From: Kitasatospora sp044457565 | GTDB taxonomy: Bacteria; Actinomycetota; Actinomycetes; Streptomycetales; Streptomycetaceae | NCBI RefSeq assembly: GCF_044457565.1 | Contig: NZ_JBITGZ010000002.1 | Coordinates: 124,001-188,000, forward strand | Reading direction: 5' to 3' | Length of the DNA stretch: 64,000 nucleotides | Part shown: positions 43,997 through 52,643 of the stretch, in pieces | Layout of the letters: each line of letters opens with the position of its first letter | How positions within the stretch are numbered: position 1 is the first letter of the stretch | The notes under the pieces: generated by a model | The model's input: the letters and a program-made list of their open reading frames with translations, nothing else | The model's database searches: none | What the model was told of the DNA's origin: nothing | Translations under genes and position numbers: made by a program

Positions 43997-45922
43997 TTGA
44001 GTTCCGCGCAGTCCCTGATCGACTCCTCCGCCGGCGTCGCCCTCGTCGAAGGGCGTCCTGCCTCGGTGGCACACCTGTTCCTGGACCGCGTCGCGGCCAC
44101 CCCCGACGGCGAGGCGTACCGCTTCCCGGCGCCGGTGGACGAGCACGCGGCGGACGGCGCGCCGGGCGCCGAGCAGTGGCGTTCGCTCACCTGGGCGCAG
44201 ACGGCCGTCCGGGTCAAGGCGGTCGCCGCCGGTCTGCTGTCACTCGGCATCCGGGCCGAGGACCCAGTCGCCCTGTCCGCGTCCACCCGGCTGGAGTGGA
44301 TCATCGCGGACCTCGGCAACATGTGCGCCGGCGCGGCCACCACCACCGTCTACCCGAGCACCAACGCGGACGAGACGGCGTTCATCCTCTCGAACTCCGC
44401 CTCCAAGGCGCTGTTCGCCGAGAACGCCGGCCAGCTCGCCAAGGCCGTCTCCCAGCTGGACAAGCTGCCCGAGCTGAAGACCGTCATCCTCTTCGACGCC
44501 CCCGCCGAGCAGCCCGAGGCGAAGGGCCTGAACGTGCTCACCCTCGCCGAGCTGGAGCAGCGCGGCACCGAGTACCTGGCGCAGCACCCGGACGCGATCG
44601 AGAAGGCCGTCGCGGCCATCGACCGCGAGCAGCTCGCCACCCTGATCTACACCTCCGGCACCACCGGCCGCCCCAAGGGTGTGCGCCTGGTGCACGACTG
44701 CTGGGCGTACGAGGGCCGCGCGCAGGAGGCCAGCGGGCTGCTGCGCGCCGAGGACATCCAGTTCATGTGGCTGCCGCTGTCGCACGTGTTCGGCAAGACG
44801 CTGATCTCCGGCCAGATCGCCACCGGCCACGTGATGGCCGTCGACGGCCGGGTCGACCGGATCATCCACAACCTGCCGGCCATCCGCCCGACCCTGATGG
44901 CCTCCGCGCCGCGGATCTTCGAGAAGGTCTACAACGGCATCGCCGGCAAGGCGAGGGCCGAGGGCGGCGCCAAGTACAAGATCTTCCTCTGGGCCGCCAA
45001 GGTCGCCCGCGACTATGCCCGGATCACCCAGGCCAACCGGATCGCCACCGGCCGCGACAGCGCGCCGCTGGCCCTGAGCCTCCAGCACGCGCTGGCCGAC
45101 AAGCTGGTGTACGCCAAGATCCGCGCCGCGTTCGGCGGCCGGCTGCGCGGCTCGGTCTCCGGCAGCGCCGCCCTGGCGCCCGAGATCGGCTACTTCTTCG
45201 CCGGCGCCGGTGTGCCGATCCTGGAAGGCTACGGCCTCACCGAGACCAGCGCCGGCTCCACCGTCAACCGCGCCGAGGACTACCGGATCGGTACCGTCGG
45301 CCTGCCACTGCCCGGCACCGAGGTCCGGATCGCCGAGGACGGCGAGATCCTGCTGCGCGGCCCGGGCATCATGCGCGGCTACCACAACCTGCCGGAGCAG
45401 ACCGCCGAGGTGCTGGAGGCGGACGGCTGGTTCCACACCGGCGACATCGGCGAGCTCGCCGAGGGCGGCTACCTGCGGATCACCGACCGCAAGAAGGACA
45501 TGTTCAAGACCTCCGGCGGCAAGTACGTCGCGCCGAGCGAGGTCGAGGGCAAGTTCAAGGCGGTCTGCCCGTTCGTCAGCAACATCCTGGTGATCGGCAA
45601 CGGCCGTAACTTCTGCACCGCGCTGATCGGCCTGGACGAGGCGGCGATCATGCCCTGGGCGGCCTCACACGACCTGGCCGGCAAGAGTTACGCCGAGGTG
45701 GTCGCCTCGCCGCAGGTGCGCGAGCTGATCGAGGGCTTCGTGCAGCGGCTCAACGGCGATCTGCAGCGCTGGCAGACGATCAAGAAGTTCACCCTGCTCC
45801 CACGCGACCTGGACATCGAGCACGGCGAGCTGACCCCGAGCCTGAAGATCAAGCGCCCGGTCGTCGAGCGGACGTACGCGGACGCCGTCGCCGAGATGTA
45901 CGCGGGCACCGTCGAGGCCTGA
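43997..45922 (+). CDS. Long-chain fatty acid-CoA ligase (AMP-dependent synthetase)
   Basis: A 641-residue adenylate-forming enzyme. Signature LIYTSGTTGRPKGVRLVH lies near residue 216, followed by MWLPLSHVFGK, GYGLTETSAGSTVN, the GWFHTGDIGEL and the hinge-lysine region ITDRKKDMFKTSGGKYVAPSEVE; the catalytic tail LTPSLKIKRPVVE closes it. It activates fatty acids with ATP and CoA (FadD type); chain-length preference unknown. Start TTG at 43997 with GGAGG five bases upstream. The inverted repeat at 43906 may control it. hemW follows 48 bases later. Confidence 0.92.
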   Translation: MSSAQSLIDSSAGVALVEGRPASVAHLFLDRVAATPDGEAYRFPAPVDEHAADGAPGAEQWRSLTWAQTAVRVKAVAAGLLSLGIRAEDPVALSASTRLEWIIADLGNMCAGAATTTVYPSTNADETAFILSNSASKALFAENAGQLAKAVSQLDKLPELKTVILFDAPAEQPEAKGLNVLTLAELEQRGTEYLAQHPDAIEKAVAAIDREQLATLIYTSGTTGRPKGVRLVHDCWAYEGRAQEASGLLRAEDIQFMWLPLSHVFGKTLISGQIATGHVMAVDGRVDRIIHNLPAIRPTLMASAPRIFEKVYNGIAGKARAEGGAKYKIFLWAAKVARDYARITQANRIATGRDSAPLALSLQHALADKLVYAKIRAAFGGRLRGSVSGSAALAPEIGYFFAGAGVPILEGYGLTETSAGSTVNRAEDYRIGTVGLPLPGTEVRIAEDGEILLRGPGIMRGYHNLPEQTAEVLEADGWFHTGDIGELAEGGYLRITDRKKDMFKTSGGKYVAPSEVEGKFKAVCPFVSNILVIGNGRNFCTALIGLDEAAIMPWAASHDLAGKSYAEVVASPQVRELIEGFVQRLNGDLQRWQTIKKFTLLPRDLDIEHGELTPSLKIKRPVVERTYADAVAEMYAGTVEA

Positions 45923-45970
45923 GGCCCCGGTCCGGTACGGCCCACCCGGGCCGTACCGGACAATGGACGT

Positions 45971-47200
45971 ATGCCCTCCGCACTTCCCGACGGCGAACCC
46001 GTGCCGTCCGACGGTTCCCTGCCCGCCCACGCCCTCGCCGGGCTGGGCGAGCGGCCCTTCGGGTTCTACGTCCACGTGCCGTACTGCGCGACCCGCTGCG
46101 GTTACTGCGACTTCAACACCTACACCGCCACCGAGCTGCGCTCCTCCGGTGTGGTCGCCTCGCAGGAGACGTACGCCGACAACCTCGTCGCGGAGATCCG
46201 CCACGCCCGCGGCGTGCTGGGCACGGCCGAGCTGCCCGTGCAGACGGTCTTCCTCGGCGGCGGCACGCCGACCCTGCTGCCGGCCCGCGACCTGGTCAAG
46301 ATGCTCGCGGCGATCCGCGAGGAGTTCGGCCTCGCGCCCGGCGCCGAGGTCACCACCGAGGCCAACCCCGAGTCGGTCGACCCGGCGTACCTCGCCGAGC
46401 TGCGCGAGGGGGGCTTCAACCGGATCTCCTTCGGCATGCAGAGCGCCCGCCCGCACGTGCTGCAGCTGCTCGACCGCCACCACACCCCCGGCCGCCCGGA
46501 GGCCTGCGTCGCCGAGGCCCGCGCGGCCGGCTTCGAGCACGTCAACCTGGACCTGATCTACGGCACCCCCGGCGAGTCCGACGACGACTGGCGGGCCTCA
46601 CTGGACGCCGCCATCGGCGCCGGGCCCGACCACGTCTCCGCGTACTCGCTGATCGTCGAGGACGGCACCAAGCTCGCCGCCCGGGTCAAGCGCGGCGAAC
46701 TGCCGATGATCGACGACGACGTGCACGCCGACCGCTACCTGATAGCCGAGGAGGCGCTCAGCAAGGCCGGCTTCACCTGGTACGAGGTCTCCAACTGGGC
46801 GACGGACGAGGCCGGGCGCTGCCGCCACAACGAGCTGTACTGGACCGGCGCCGACTGGTGGGGGGCCGGCCCCGGCGCCCACAGCCACGTCGGCGGCGTC
46901 CGCTGGTGGAACGCCAAGCACCCCGCCGCCTACGCCCAGGCCCTCGCCGAGGGCCGCACCCCCGCCCAGGGCCGCGAGATCCTCCCCGAGGAGGACCGCA
47001 GGGTGGAGCGCATCCTGCTGGAGCTGCGCCTGGTCGACGGCTGCCCGCTCGACCTGCTCGCCCCCGCCGGCCGCCGCGCCGCCGACCGCGCCCTGGCCGA
47101 CGGCCTGCTCGACCCGGCCGCGTACGCCGCCGGCCGCGCCGTCCTCACGCTCCAGGGGCGGCTGCTGGCGGACGCCGTGGTGCGTGACCTGGTGGACTGA
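45971..47200 (+). CDS. hemW: Radical SAM protein HemW (coproporphyrinogen III oxidase-like)
   Basis: A 409-residue radical SAM enzyme. The 4Fe-4S site is in FYVHVPYCATRCGYCDFNTYTA, with cysteines in CxxxCxxC spacing at about residues 39, 43 and 46. FLGGGTPTLLPA and TTEANPESVD bind S-adenosylmethionine; the HemN C-terminal domain (about 320-409) includes VERILLELRLVDGCPLDLL. HemW-type proteins deliver haem; true HemN activity usually needs a further Cys (CNxCxYC), not seen here. The ATG follows GACAAT by six bases without a ribosome site. Confidence 0.93.
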   Translation: MPSALPDGEPVPSDGSLPAHALAGLGERPFGFYVHVPYCATRCGYCDFNTYTATELRSSGVVASQETYADNLVAEIRHARGVLGTAELPVQTVFLGGGTPTLLPARDLVKMLAAIREEFGLAPGAEVTTEANPESVDPAYLAELREGGFNRISFGMQSARPHVLQLLDRHHTPGRPEACVAEARAAGFEHVNLDLIYGTPGESDDDWRASLDAAIGAGPDHVSAYSLIVEDGTKLAARVKRGELPMIDDDVHADRYLIAEEALSKAGFTWYEVSNWATDEAGRCRHNELYWTGADWWGAGPGAHSHVGGVRWWNAKHPAAYAQALAEGRTPAQGREILPEEDRRVERILLELRLVDGCPLDLLAPAGRRAADRALADGLLDPAAYAAGRAVLTLQGRLLADAVVRDLVD

Positions 47201-47255
47201 TCTTCCTGAGGGAGCGTGTGATGACCGCCGTGGATGACCGGGTGATAGGGATCCG

Positions 47256-47309
47256 GTGGATGTGCTCGGGCTGACCCTGGACACCGCGGAGTTCCAGACC
47301 TACGCCTGA
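47256..47309 (+). pseudogene. Possible remnant of a coding sequence (Uma2-like C-terminus)
   Basis: An 18-codon fragment reading VDVLGLTLDTAEFQTYA then a stop. GLTLDTAEF resembles the last residues of Uma2-family proteins. There is no matching upstream domain: the 56 bases before it are a short out-of-frame open segment starting ATGACCGCC. It may be the scar of a deleted gene. Confidence 0.25.
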
Positions 47310-47316
47310 GCGGACC

Positions 47317-48144
47317 TCAGTCGGTGACCGTCACGAAGTCGATCAGTTCCTCGACCCGGCCGAGCAGGGCCGGGTCGAGGTCGCGGTAGGAGTTCACCGA
47401 GGCGAGGATGCGCCGCCAGGCGGCGGGGGTGTCCACCGGCCAGCCCAGGCGGCGGCAGACGCCCTCCTTCCAGGACTCGCCGCGCGGCACCTGCGGCCAG
47501 GCCGCGATGCCCACGGCGGTCGGCTTCACGGCCTCCCAGACGTCGATGTACGGGTGCCCGACGACCAGGACGCTCTCGCCCGTCACCCGCGCGGCGATCC
47601 GGTGCTCCTTGGTGCCGGGCAGCAGGTGGTCCACCAGGACGCCCAGGCGCCGGCCCGGGCCGGGCGCGAACTCGGCGACGATCGCGGGCAGGTCGTCGAT
47701 GCCCTCCAGGTACTCCACCACCACGCCCTCGATCCGCAGGTCCTCGCCCCAGACCCGCTCGACCAGCTCCGCGTCGTGCCGCCCCTCCACGTAGATCCGC
47801 GACTCCCGGGCCACCCGCGCGCGGGCGCCGGGCACGGCCACCGAGCCGGAGGCCGTCCGCCCCGGAGCCCGGTCGGGCGCGGGCGCGGCGGGCCGCACCA
47901 GGGTGACCACCCGGCCCTCCAGCAGGAAGCCGCGCGGGGTCAGCGGGAAGACCCGGTGCTTGCCGAAGCGGTCCTCCAAGGTGACGGTGAAGCCCTCCGC
48001 CGTCCGCTCGCAGCGCACCACCGCTCCGCAGAAGCCGGTCACGGCCTCCTCCACCACCAGGTCCCGCTCGGCGGATACCTCGGGCGCGGGCTGCTGCCGC
48101 TTCCACGGCGGGGTCAGGTCGGGTCCGTACTGCCTGCTGTGCAT
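47317..48144 (-). CDS. DUF3097 family protein
   Basis: A 275-residue actinobacterial conserved protein. Family features include RQYGPDLTPPWKRQQPAPEV, FTVTLEDRFGKHRVFPLTPRGFLLEGR, the TOPRIM-like ESRIYVEGRHDAELVERVWGEDLR and VLVVGHPYIDVWEAV. The second region looks like a nucleotidyl-transferase/TOPRIM fold with an Asp/Glu site, but no function is established. I prefer the ATG at 48144 because TATAGT ends eight bases upstream with no ribosome site; a TTG two codons earlier (48150) is the alternative. Confidence 0.88.
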   Translation of the reverse strand: MHSRQYGPDLTPPWKRQQPAPEVSAERDLVVEEAVTGFCGAVVRCERTAEGFTVTLEDRFGKHRVFPLTPRGFLLEGRVVTLVRPAAPAPDRAPGRTASGSVAVPGARARVARESRIYVEGRHDAELVERVWGEDLRIEGVVVEYLEGIDDLPAIVAEFAPGPGRRLGVLVDHLLPGTKEHRIAARVTGESVLVVGHPYIDVWEAVKPTAVGIAAWPQVPRGESWKEGVCRRLGWPVDTPAAWRRILASVNSYRDLDPALLGRVEELIDFVTVTD

Positions 48145-48244
48145 GGACAAGCACTATAGGCAGTCACCCGGCTGAGCCCGCGTCACCGGCCCGGGTGCGG
48201 GCCTGCGCCGGGGCCCGGCCCGCTTCACGGCGCTGTTCCCGCGC

Positions 48245-48829
48245 TCACAGCCCCGGCGCGCCCCAGACCGGGAACCAGCGGGAGAGGTCCGACTCCAGCC
48301 GCAGGTCGTTGCCGAGCAGCGCGTTCACCTGGAGCTCCAGGGGGCTGTTGCGCCGCTCCCCGCCGCCCGGCATCGGGGCGAACGGGTAGAAGGTGCCGCG
48401 CTTGTACAGGTAGACCAGCGCCAGCGACTGCCCACCGTCGTTGCGGAAGGCGATCAGGGAGCACAGCAGCTGCGGCCCGAAGCCGTTGGCCTCCAGCTCG
48501 CTGTTGACCGCGTGCAGGTCGTTGACCAGGTCCGGCAGCTCCTCGGGGGTGTGCCGGGCCAGCAGCCAGGAGTAGCCGTAGTCGTCCCGGCTGGCCTCCA
48601 CCGGGGTGCCGCCGCGCTCGGTGTCGGCGTCCAGCAGCGCCCGGACCTGCCGCTCCACCTCGCCGAACGCACCGCCCTCGACGGCCGCGAAGCACACCGA
48701 CCCCAGCCCGGTGGGGCGGAAGCCGGCGGCGGCCTCCAGGGTGAGCGCGGCGGAGGGGACGCCGAAGAGCTGGTCCAGGTCCGGTCGCACGGGCTTGGTA
48801 CGGCCGAACAGGGCGTCCAGGAATCCCAC
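48245..48829 (-). CDS. pspAB: PspA-associated protein PspAB
   Basis: A 194-residue protein starting MGFLDALFGRTKPVRPDLDQLFGVPSAALTLEAA. The family, named for association with PspA-type membrane stress proteins, sits next to htpX in streptomycetes as it does here. Other features are GSVCFAAVEGGAF, DDYGYSWLLARHTPEELPDLVNDLHAVNSELEANGFGPQLLC and KRGTFYPFAPM. The molecular role is unknown. The ATG has GGAGGA close upstream; it lies downstream of htpX on the same strand. Confidence 0.85.
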   Translation of the reverse strand: MGFLDALFGRTKPVRPDLDQLFGVPSAALTLEAAAGFRPTGLGSVCFAAVEGGAFGEVERQVRALLDADTERGGTPVEASRDDYGYSWLLARHTPEELPDLVNDLHAVNSELEANGFGPQLLCSLIAFRNDGGQSLALVYLYKRGTFYPFAPMPGGGERRNSPLELQVNALLGNDLRLESDLSRWFPVWGAPGL

Positions 48830-48962
48830 GGTGATCCTCCATCGGTCGCTGTGTCGCTGTGCAGGTGTGCGGGTGTGCAGCTGAGTTGCCGCGGCGCGCC
48901 GGCGTGGTGTCGCCGGTCGCGGACGGACGGGCCCGCCCCGGACGAGGGCGCAGCGGCCGAGC

Positions 48963-49883
48963 TCAGCGGTTGAGCTCGGCGGAGATCTTGGCCAGCTGGT
49001 CCAGCCGCGTCTGCAGCGACGGGTGCGTGGAGAGCAGCTGGGAGGCGACGTCCCGGGGGCTGAGCGCCGGGGCGAAGTAGAACGCGTTATAGGCCTGCGC
49101 CTGGCGCAGGTCCTTCGTCGGAATGGCGGCGATCTGGCCGCTGACCTTGGTCAGCGCGGAGGCCAGGGCGCTGGGCCGGCCGGTGAGCTGGGCGGCCGCC
49201 CGGTCGGCGGCCAGCTCGCGGTAGCGCGAGAGCAGCCGGGTGAGCAGGAAGCTGATCGCGTAGACCACCATCGAGACCAGGGGGATGATCAGCATCGCGA
49301 TCGCCGCGTTGGAGTCGTTGCTGCTGCGGTTGCCGCCCATCATCCCGCCGTACAGCGCGATCCGGGTCATCGCGCCGGCGAGTACGCCGAGGAACCCGGC
49401 CACCGTCATCACCGCGACGTCGCGGTGGGCGACGTGCGAGAGCTCGTGGGCGAGGACGCCCTCCAGCTCCTCCGGCTCCAGCCGGCGCAGCAGCCCGGTG
49501 GTGACGCAGACCACGGCCTTCTCCGGCTTGCGGCCGGTGGCGAAGGCGTTGGGCATGTCGTTGTTCGCCACCGCGACCCGGGGCTTGGGCATGTCGGCCA
49601 ACGCGCAGATCCGGTCGATGGTGCCGTGCAGCTGCGGGTACTGCTCGGGGGTCACCTCGTGGGCGCCCATCGCCCGCTCGGTGATCTTGTCGCTGAACCA
49701 GAACTGCGCGATGAACAGCCCGCCGGAGATCAGCACGATCAGCGGCCAGGCGCCGCGCAGCAGGGCGATCAGCAGCCCGGTGAAGCCCACGTAGAGCAGG
49801 CCGATCACGAACATGGTCACGACCATCCGGCTGGTCAGTCCGCGGTCGGGTGCGAAGCGGGTGTGCTGGCCTGAGGTGGACAT
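48963..49883 (-). CDS. htpX: Zinc metalloprotease HtpX
   Basis: A 306-residue membrane-bound M48 peptidase that clears damaged membrane proteins. Two N-terminal helices (MVVTMFVIGLLYVGFTGLLIALL, LIVLISGGLFIAQFWF) precede the active-site motif AHELSHVAHRD near residue 145; two more helices follow, and ELAADRAAAQLTG holds the third zinc ligand. Length and layout match HtpX. The ATG (MSTSGQH) has GGAGGAG upstream. It is divergent from hrcA and followed by pspAB. Confidence 0.94.
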   Translation of the reverse strand: MSTSGQHTRFAPDRGLTSRMVVTMFVIGLLYVGFTGLLIALLRGAWPLIVLISGGLFIAQFWFSDKITERAMGAHEVTPEQYPQLHGTIDRICALADMPKPRVAVANNDMPNAFATGRKPEKAVVCVTTGLLRRLEPEELEGVLAHELSHVAHRDVAVMTVAGFLGVLAGAMTRIALYGGMMGGNRSSNDSNAAIAMLIIPLVSMVVYAISFLLTRLLSRYRELAADRAAAQLTGRPSALASALTKVSGQIAAIPTKDLRQAQAYNAFYFAPALSPRDVASQLLSTHPSLQTRLDQLAKISAELNR

Positions 49884-50056
49884 CGCTGCTCCTCCGAATC
49901 GCCGTTCGCTTTCGATGCTGCCACCCGGACGGGCTGCGGGCATCACCCCGCACGCGCCGGGCCCCGTGGGTGTCGGGTGGGCGCCATGCGTGCAGGATCA
50001 CCACGGCGGGCCGTTCCTGCGGTCGGACCCGGGCCTTACACTGGCAGGTACGGTTC

Positions 50057-50081
50057 TGGCACTCGACCGTCAAGAGTGCCA
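50057..50081. promoter_or_regulatory. CIRCE element (HrcA operator) upstream of hrcA
   Basis: TGGCACTC (50057-50064), nine-base spacer, GAGTGCCA (50074-50081): a perfect inverted repeat with the canonical CIRCE spacing and GCACTC-N9-GAGTGC core. It lies 55 bases before hrcA. TACGGT just upstream (about 50049) is a candidate -10, so bound HrcA would cover the transcription start. Confidence 0.9.
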
Positions 50082-50136
50082 AGGTCCGGGCCATAAGAGT
50101 CATATCGGACAACGTGCGAAGACGGAGGTGCGTGCC

Positions 50137-51213
50137 ATGTCTGACGACCGCAAGTCCGACGCTCGCCAGATCGACACCCGGCACCTCGACGTCCGTCCGC
50201 TCGACGACCGCAAGCTCGCGGTGCTGCGCGCCATCGTGCAGGACTACGTGGGCACCGAGGAGCCGGTCGGTTCCAAGGCGCTGGTCGAGCGGCACAGTCT
50301 GGGTGTCTCCCCGGCCACCGTGCGCAACGACATGGCGGCGCTGGAGGAGGACGGCTACATCCACCAGCCGCACACCAGCGCGGGGCGCATCCCCACCGAC
50401 AAGGGCTACCGGCTGTTCGTCGACCGGCTGGCCGAGGTGAAGCCGATGAGCGCGCCCGAGCGGCGCGCGATCCGGCACTTCCTCGACGGCGCGGTGGACC
50501 TGGACGACGTGGTCGCGCGTACCGTACGGCTGCTCGCGCAGCTCACCCGGCAGGTCGCCGTCGTCCAGTATCCCTCGCTCTCCCGTTCGACCGTCCGGCA
50601 CATCGAGCTGGTGGCGCTCGCCCCGGCGAAGGTGATGCTGGTGCTGATCACCAACACCGGCCGGGTCGAGCAGCGGATGGTCGACTGCCCGGGTGCGGTC
50701 GGCGAGACGGTCCTCGCGGACCTGCGCGCCAAGGTCAACGTCCGGGCCGGCGGCCAGCGCCTGCCGGATGTCCCCGACCTGCTGGAGGACCTGCCCGCGG
50801 CGTTCGAGCCGGCCGACCGGCCGACCGTCACCACCGTGCTGGTGACCCTCTTCGAGGCCCTCGCCGAGCAGAACGAGGAGCGGATCATGCTGGCCGGCAC
50901 GGCCAACCTGACCCGCTTCGGCCACGACTTCCCGTTCACCATCCAGCCGGTGCTGGAGGCGCTGGAGGAGCAGGTCATCCTGCTCCGCCTCCTGGGTGAG
51001 ACCGCCGACGCCGGGATGACGGTCCGGATCGGCCGGGAGAACGCGTACGAAGGGCTCAATTCCACCTCGGTCGTCTCGGTCGGCTACGGTTCGGGCGACG
51101 AGAGTGTGGCGAAGCTGGGTGTGATCGGTCCTACCCGGATGGACTACCCGGGCACAATGGGGGCGGTGCGGGCGGTGGCACGGTACGTGGGCCAGATCCT
51201 GGCCGAGTCATAG
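50137..51213 (+). CDS. hrcA: Heat-inducible transcription repressor HrcA
   Basis: A 358-residue repressor. The winged-helix domain (about 20-95) has YVGTEEPVGSKALVERHSLGVSPATVRNDMAALEEDGYIHQPHTSAGRIPTDKGYRLFVD. The later GAF-like domain includes VLITNTGRVEQRMV and RIGRENAYEGLNSTSVVSVGY. HrcA binds CIRCE and is relieved by heat stress through GroEL. The ATG at 50137 has GGAGGTG upstream. It is autoregulated through the CIRCE element and is followed by dnaJ, 74 bases away. Confidence 0.95.
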   Translation: MSDDRKSDARQIDTRHLDVRPLDDRKLAVLRAIVQDYVGTEEPVGSKALVERHSLGVSPATVRNDMAALEEDGYIHQPHTSAGRIPTDKGYRLFVDRLAEVKPMSAPERRAIRHFLDGAVDLDDVVARTVRLLAQLTRQVAVVQYPSLSRSTVRHIELVALAPAKVMLVLITNTGRVEQRMVDCPGAVGETVLADLRAKVNVRAGGQRLPDVPDLLEDLPAAFEPADRPTVTTVLVTLFEALAEQNEERIMLAGTANLTRFGHDFPFTIQPVLEALEEQVILLRLLGETADAGMTVRIGRENAYEGLNSTSVVSVGYGSGDESVAKLGVIGPTRMDYPGTMGAVRAVARYVGQILAES

Positions 51214-51287
51214 CAGCAGCACCATCGGGACTCCGATGGTGACAACCAGTCGCAGCACTTCTAGAGGCGGAACAAGCGGAGCATTTG

Positions 51288-52433
51288 GTGGCCACGGACT
51301 ACTACGCGGTACTCGGCGTCCGACGGGATGCGGGGCAGGACGAGATCAAGAAGGCGTTCCGGCGCCTCGCACGCGAACTGCACCCGGACGTCAACCCGGA
51401 CCCGAAGACGCAGGAGCGGTTCAAGGAGATCAACGCCGCCTACGAGGTGCTCTCCGACCCCTCCAAGCGGCAGGTCTACGACCTCGGAGGTGACCCGCTC
51501 TCCCCGAACGGCGGTGGCGGCGGCGCCGGCGGCTTCGGCGCGGGCGCGGCCGGCTTCGGCTTCTCCGACATCATGGACGCCTTCTTCGGCGCGGCCTCCG
51601 GCCAGCGCGGGCCGCGCTCGCGCACCCGCCGCGGCCAGGACGCCATGATCCGTCTGGAGATCACCCTGGAGGAGGCCGCCTTCGGCACCACCAAGGAACT
51701 CCAGGTCGACACCGCCGTCACCTGCACCACCTGCTCGGGTGAGGGCGCCGCTCCCGGCACCTCCGCGCAGACCTGTGACATGTGCCGCGGCAAGGGCGAG
51801 GTCTCCCAGGTCACCAGGTCCTTCCTGGGCCAGGTCATGACCTCCCGCCCCTGCCCGCAGTGCCAGGGCTTCGGCACCGTCGTGCCGACCCCGTGCCCCG
51901 AGTGCGCCGGCGACGGCCGGGTCCGCGCCCGCCGCACCCTCACGGTCAAGATCCCGGCCGGTGTGGACAACGGCACCCGGATCCAGCTGGCCGGCGAGGG
52001 CGAGGTCGGCCCCGGCGGCGGCCCGGCCGGCGACCTGTACGTCGAGATCGCCGAGACGGCGCACCCGACGTTCCAGCGCCGCGGGGACGACCTGCACTGC
52101 ACCGTCACCATCCCGATGACCGCGGCCTCGCTCGGCACCCAGGTGCCGCTGCAGACGCTGGACGGGCTGGAGGAGGTCGACATCCGGCCCGGCACCCAGT
52201 CCGGCCAGTCCATCCCGCTGCACGGCCGGGGCATCACCCACCTGCGCGGCGGCGGCCGAGGCGACTTGATAGTGCACGTCGAGGTGCAGACGCCGACCAA
52301 GCTCGACCCGGAGCAGGAGGACCTGCTGCGCCGCCTCGCGGTGCTGCGCGGCGAGGAGCGGCCCTCGGGCCAGTTCGCGCCGGGCCAGCAGGGGCTGTTC
52401 TCCCGGCTGAAGGACGCCTTCAACGGCCGCTGA
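51288..52433 (+). CDS. dnaJ: Molecular chaperone DnaJ (DnaJ2 type)
   Basis: A 381-residue Hsp40 co-chaperone for DnaK. The J domain has YYAVLGVRRDAGQDEIKKAFRRLARELHPDVNPD with HPD near residue 32. A Gly/Phe region follows (about 75-100), then four zinc-binding CxxCxGxG repeats (CTTCSGEG, CDMCRGKG, CPQCQGFG, CPECAGDG) and the C-terminal substrate-binding domain. The GTG at 51288 is preferred (GGAG six bases upstream); TTG at 51285 adds one residue. The hrcA-dnaJ pairing is typical of streptomycete DnaJ2. Confidence 0.95.
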   Translation: MATDYYAVLGVRRDAGQDEIKKAFRRLARELHPDVNPDPKTQERFKEINAAYEVLSDPSKRQVYDLGGDPLSPNGGGGGAGGFGAGAAGFGFSDIMDAFFGAASGQRGPRSRTRRGQDAMIRLEITLEEAAFGTTKELQVDTAVTCTTCSGEGAAPGTSAQTCDMCRGKGEVSQVTRSFLGQVMTSRPCPQCQGFGTVVPTPCPECAGDGRVRARRTLTVKIPAGVDNGTRIQLAGEGEVGPGGGPAGDLYVEIAETAHPTFQRRGDDLHCTVTIPMTAASLGTQVPLQTLDGLEEVDIRPGTQSGQSIPLHGRGITHLRGGGRGDLIVHVEVQTPTKLDPEQEDLLRRLAVLRGEERPSGQFAPGQQGLFSRLKDAFNGR

Positions 52434-52486
52434 TACCGGCGGCCGGGTGCTGGGGTCGCTGATGCCGGCGGCCGCCGAGCGGCCGG

Positions 52487-52520
52487 GCGGCTCGTGATCG
52501 TGCAGACGATCACGAGCCGC
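52487..52520. terminator. Strong hairpin between dnaJ and rsmE
   Basis: A perfect 15-bp stem (52487-52501 with 52506-52520) with loop GCAG lies 53 bases after dnaJ. The 123 bases between it and rsmE encode no clear gene and are Pro-codon-rich. Confidence 0.8.
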
Positions 52521-52643
52521 ACCCGTCCCACCACCCGCCGCTCCCGCCCGCACCTGCGCCCGTTCGCTCCTGCGCCACCCGCCGTGCCCGTCCGGCCCGC
52601 TGTGCCCGTGCCACCCGCTCCACCACCGCCTGGGGAACCCGCC

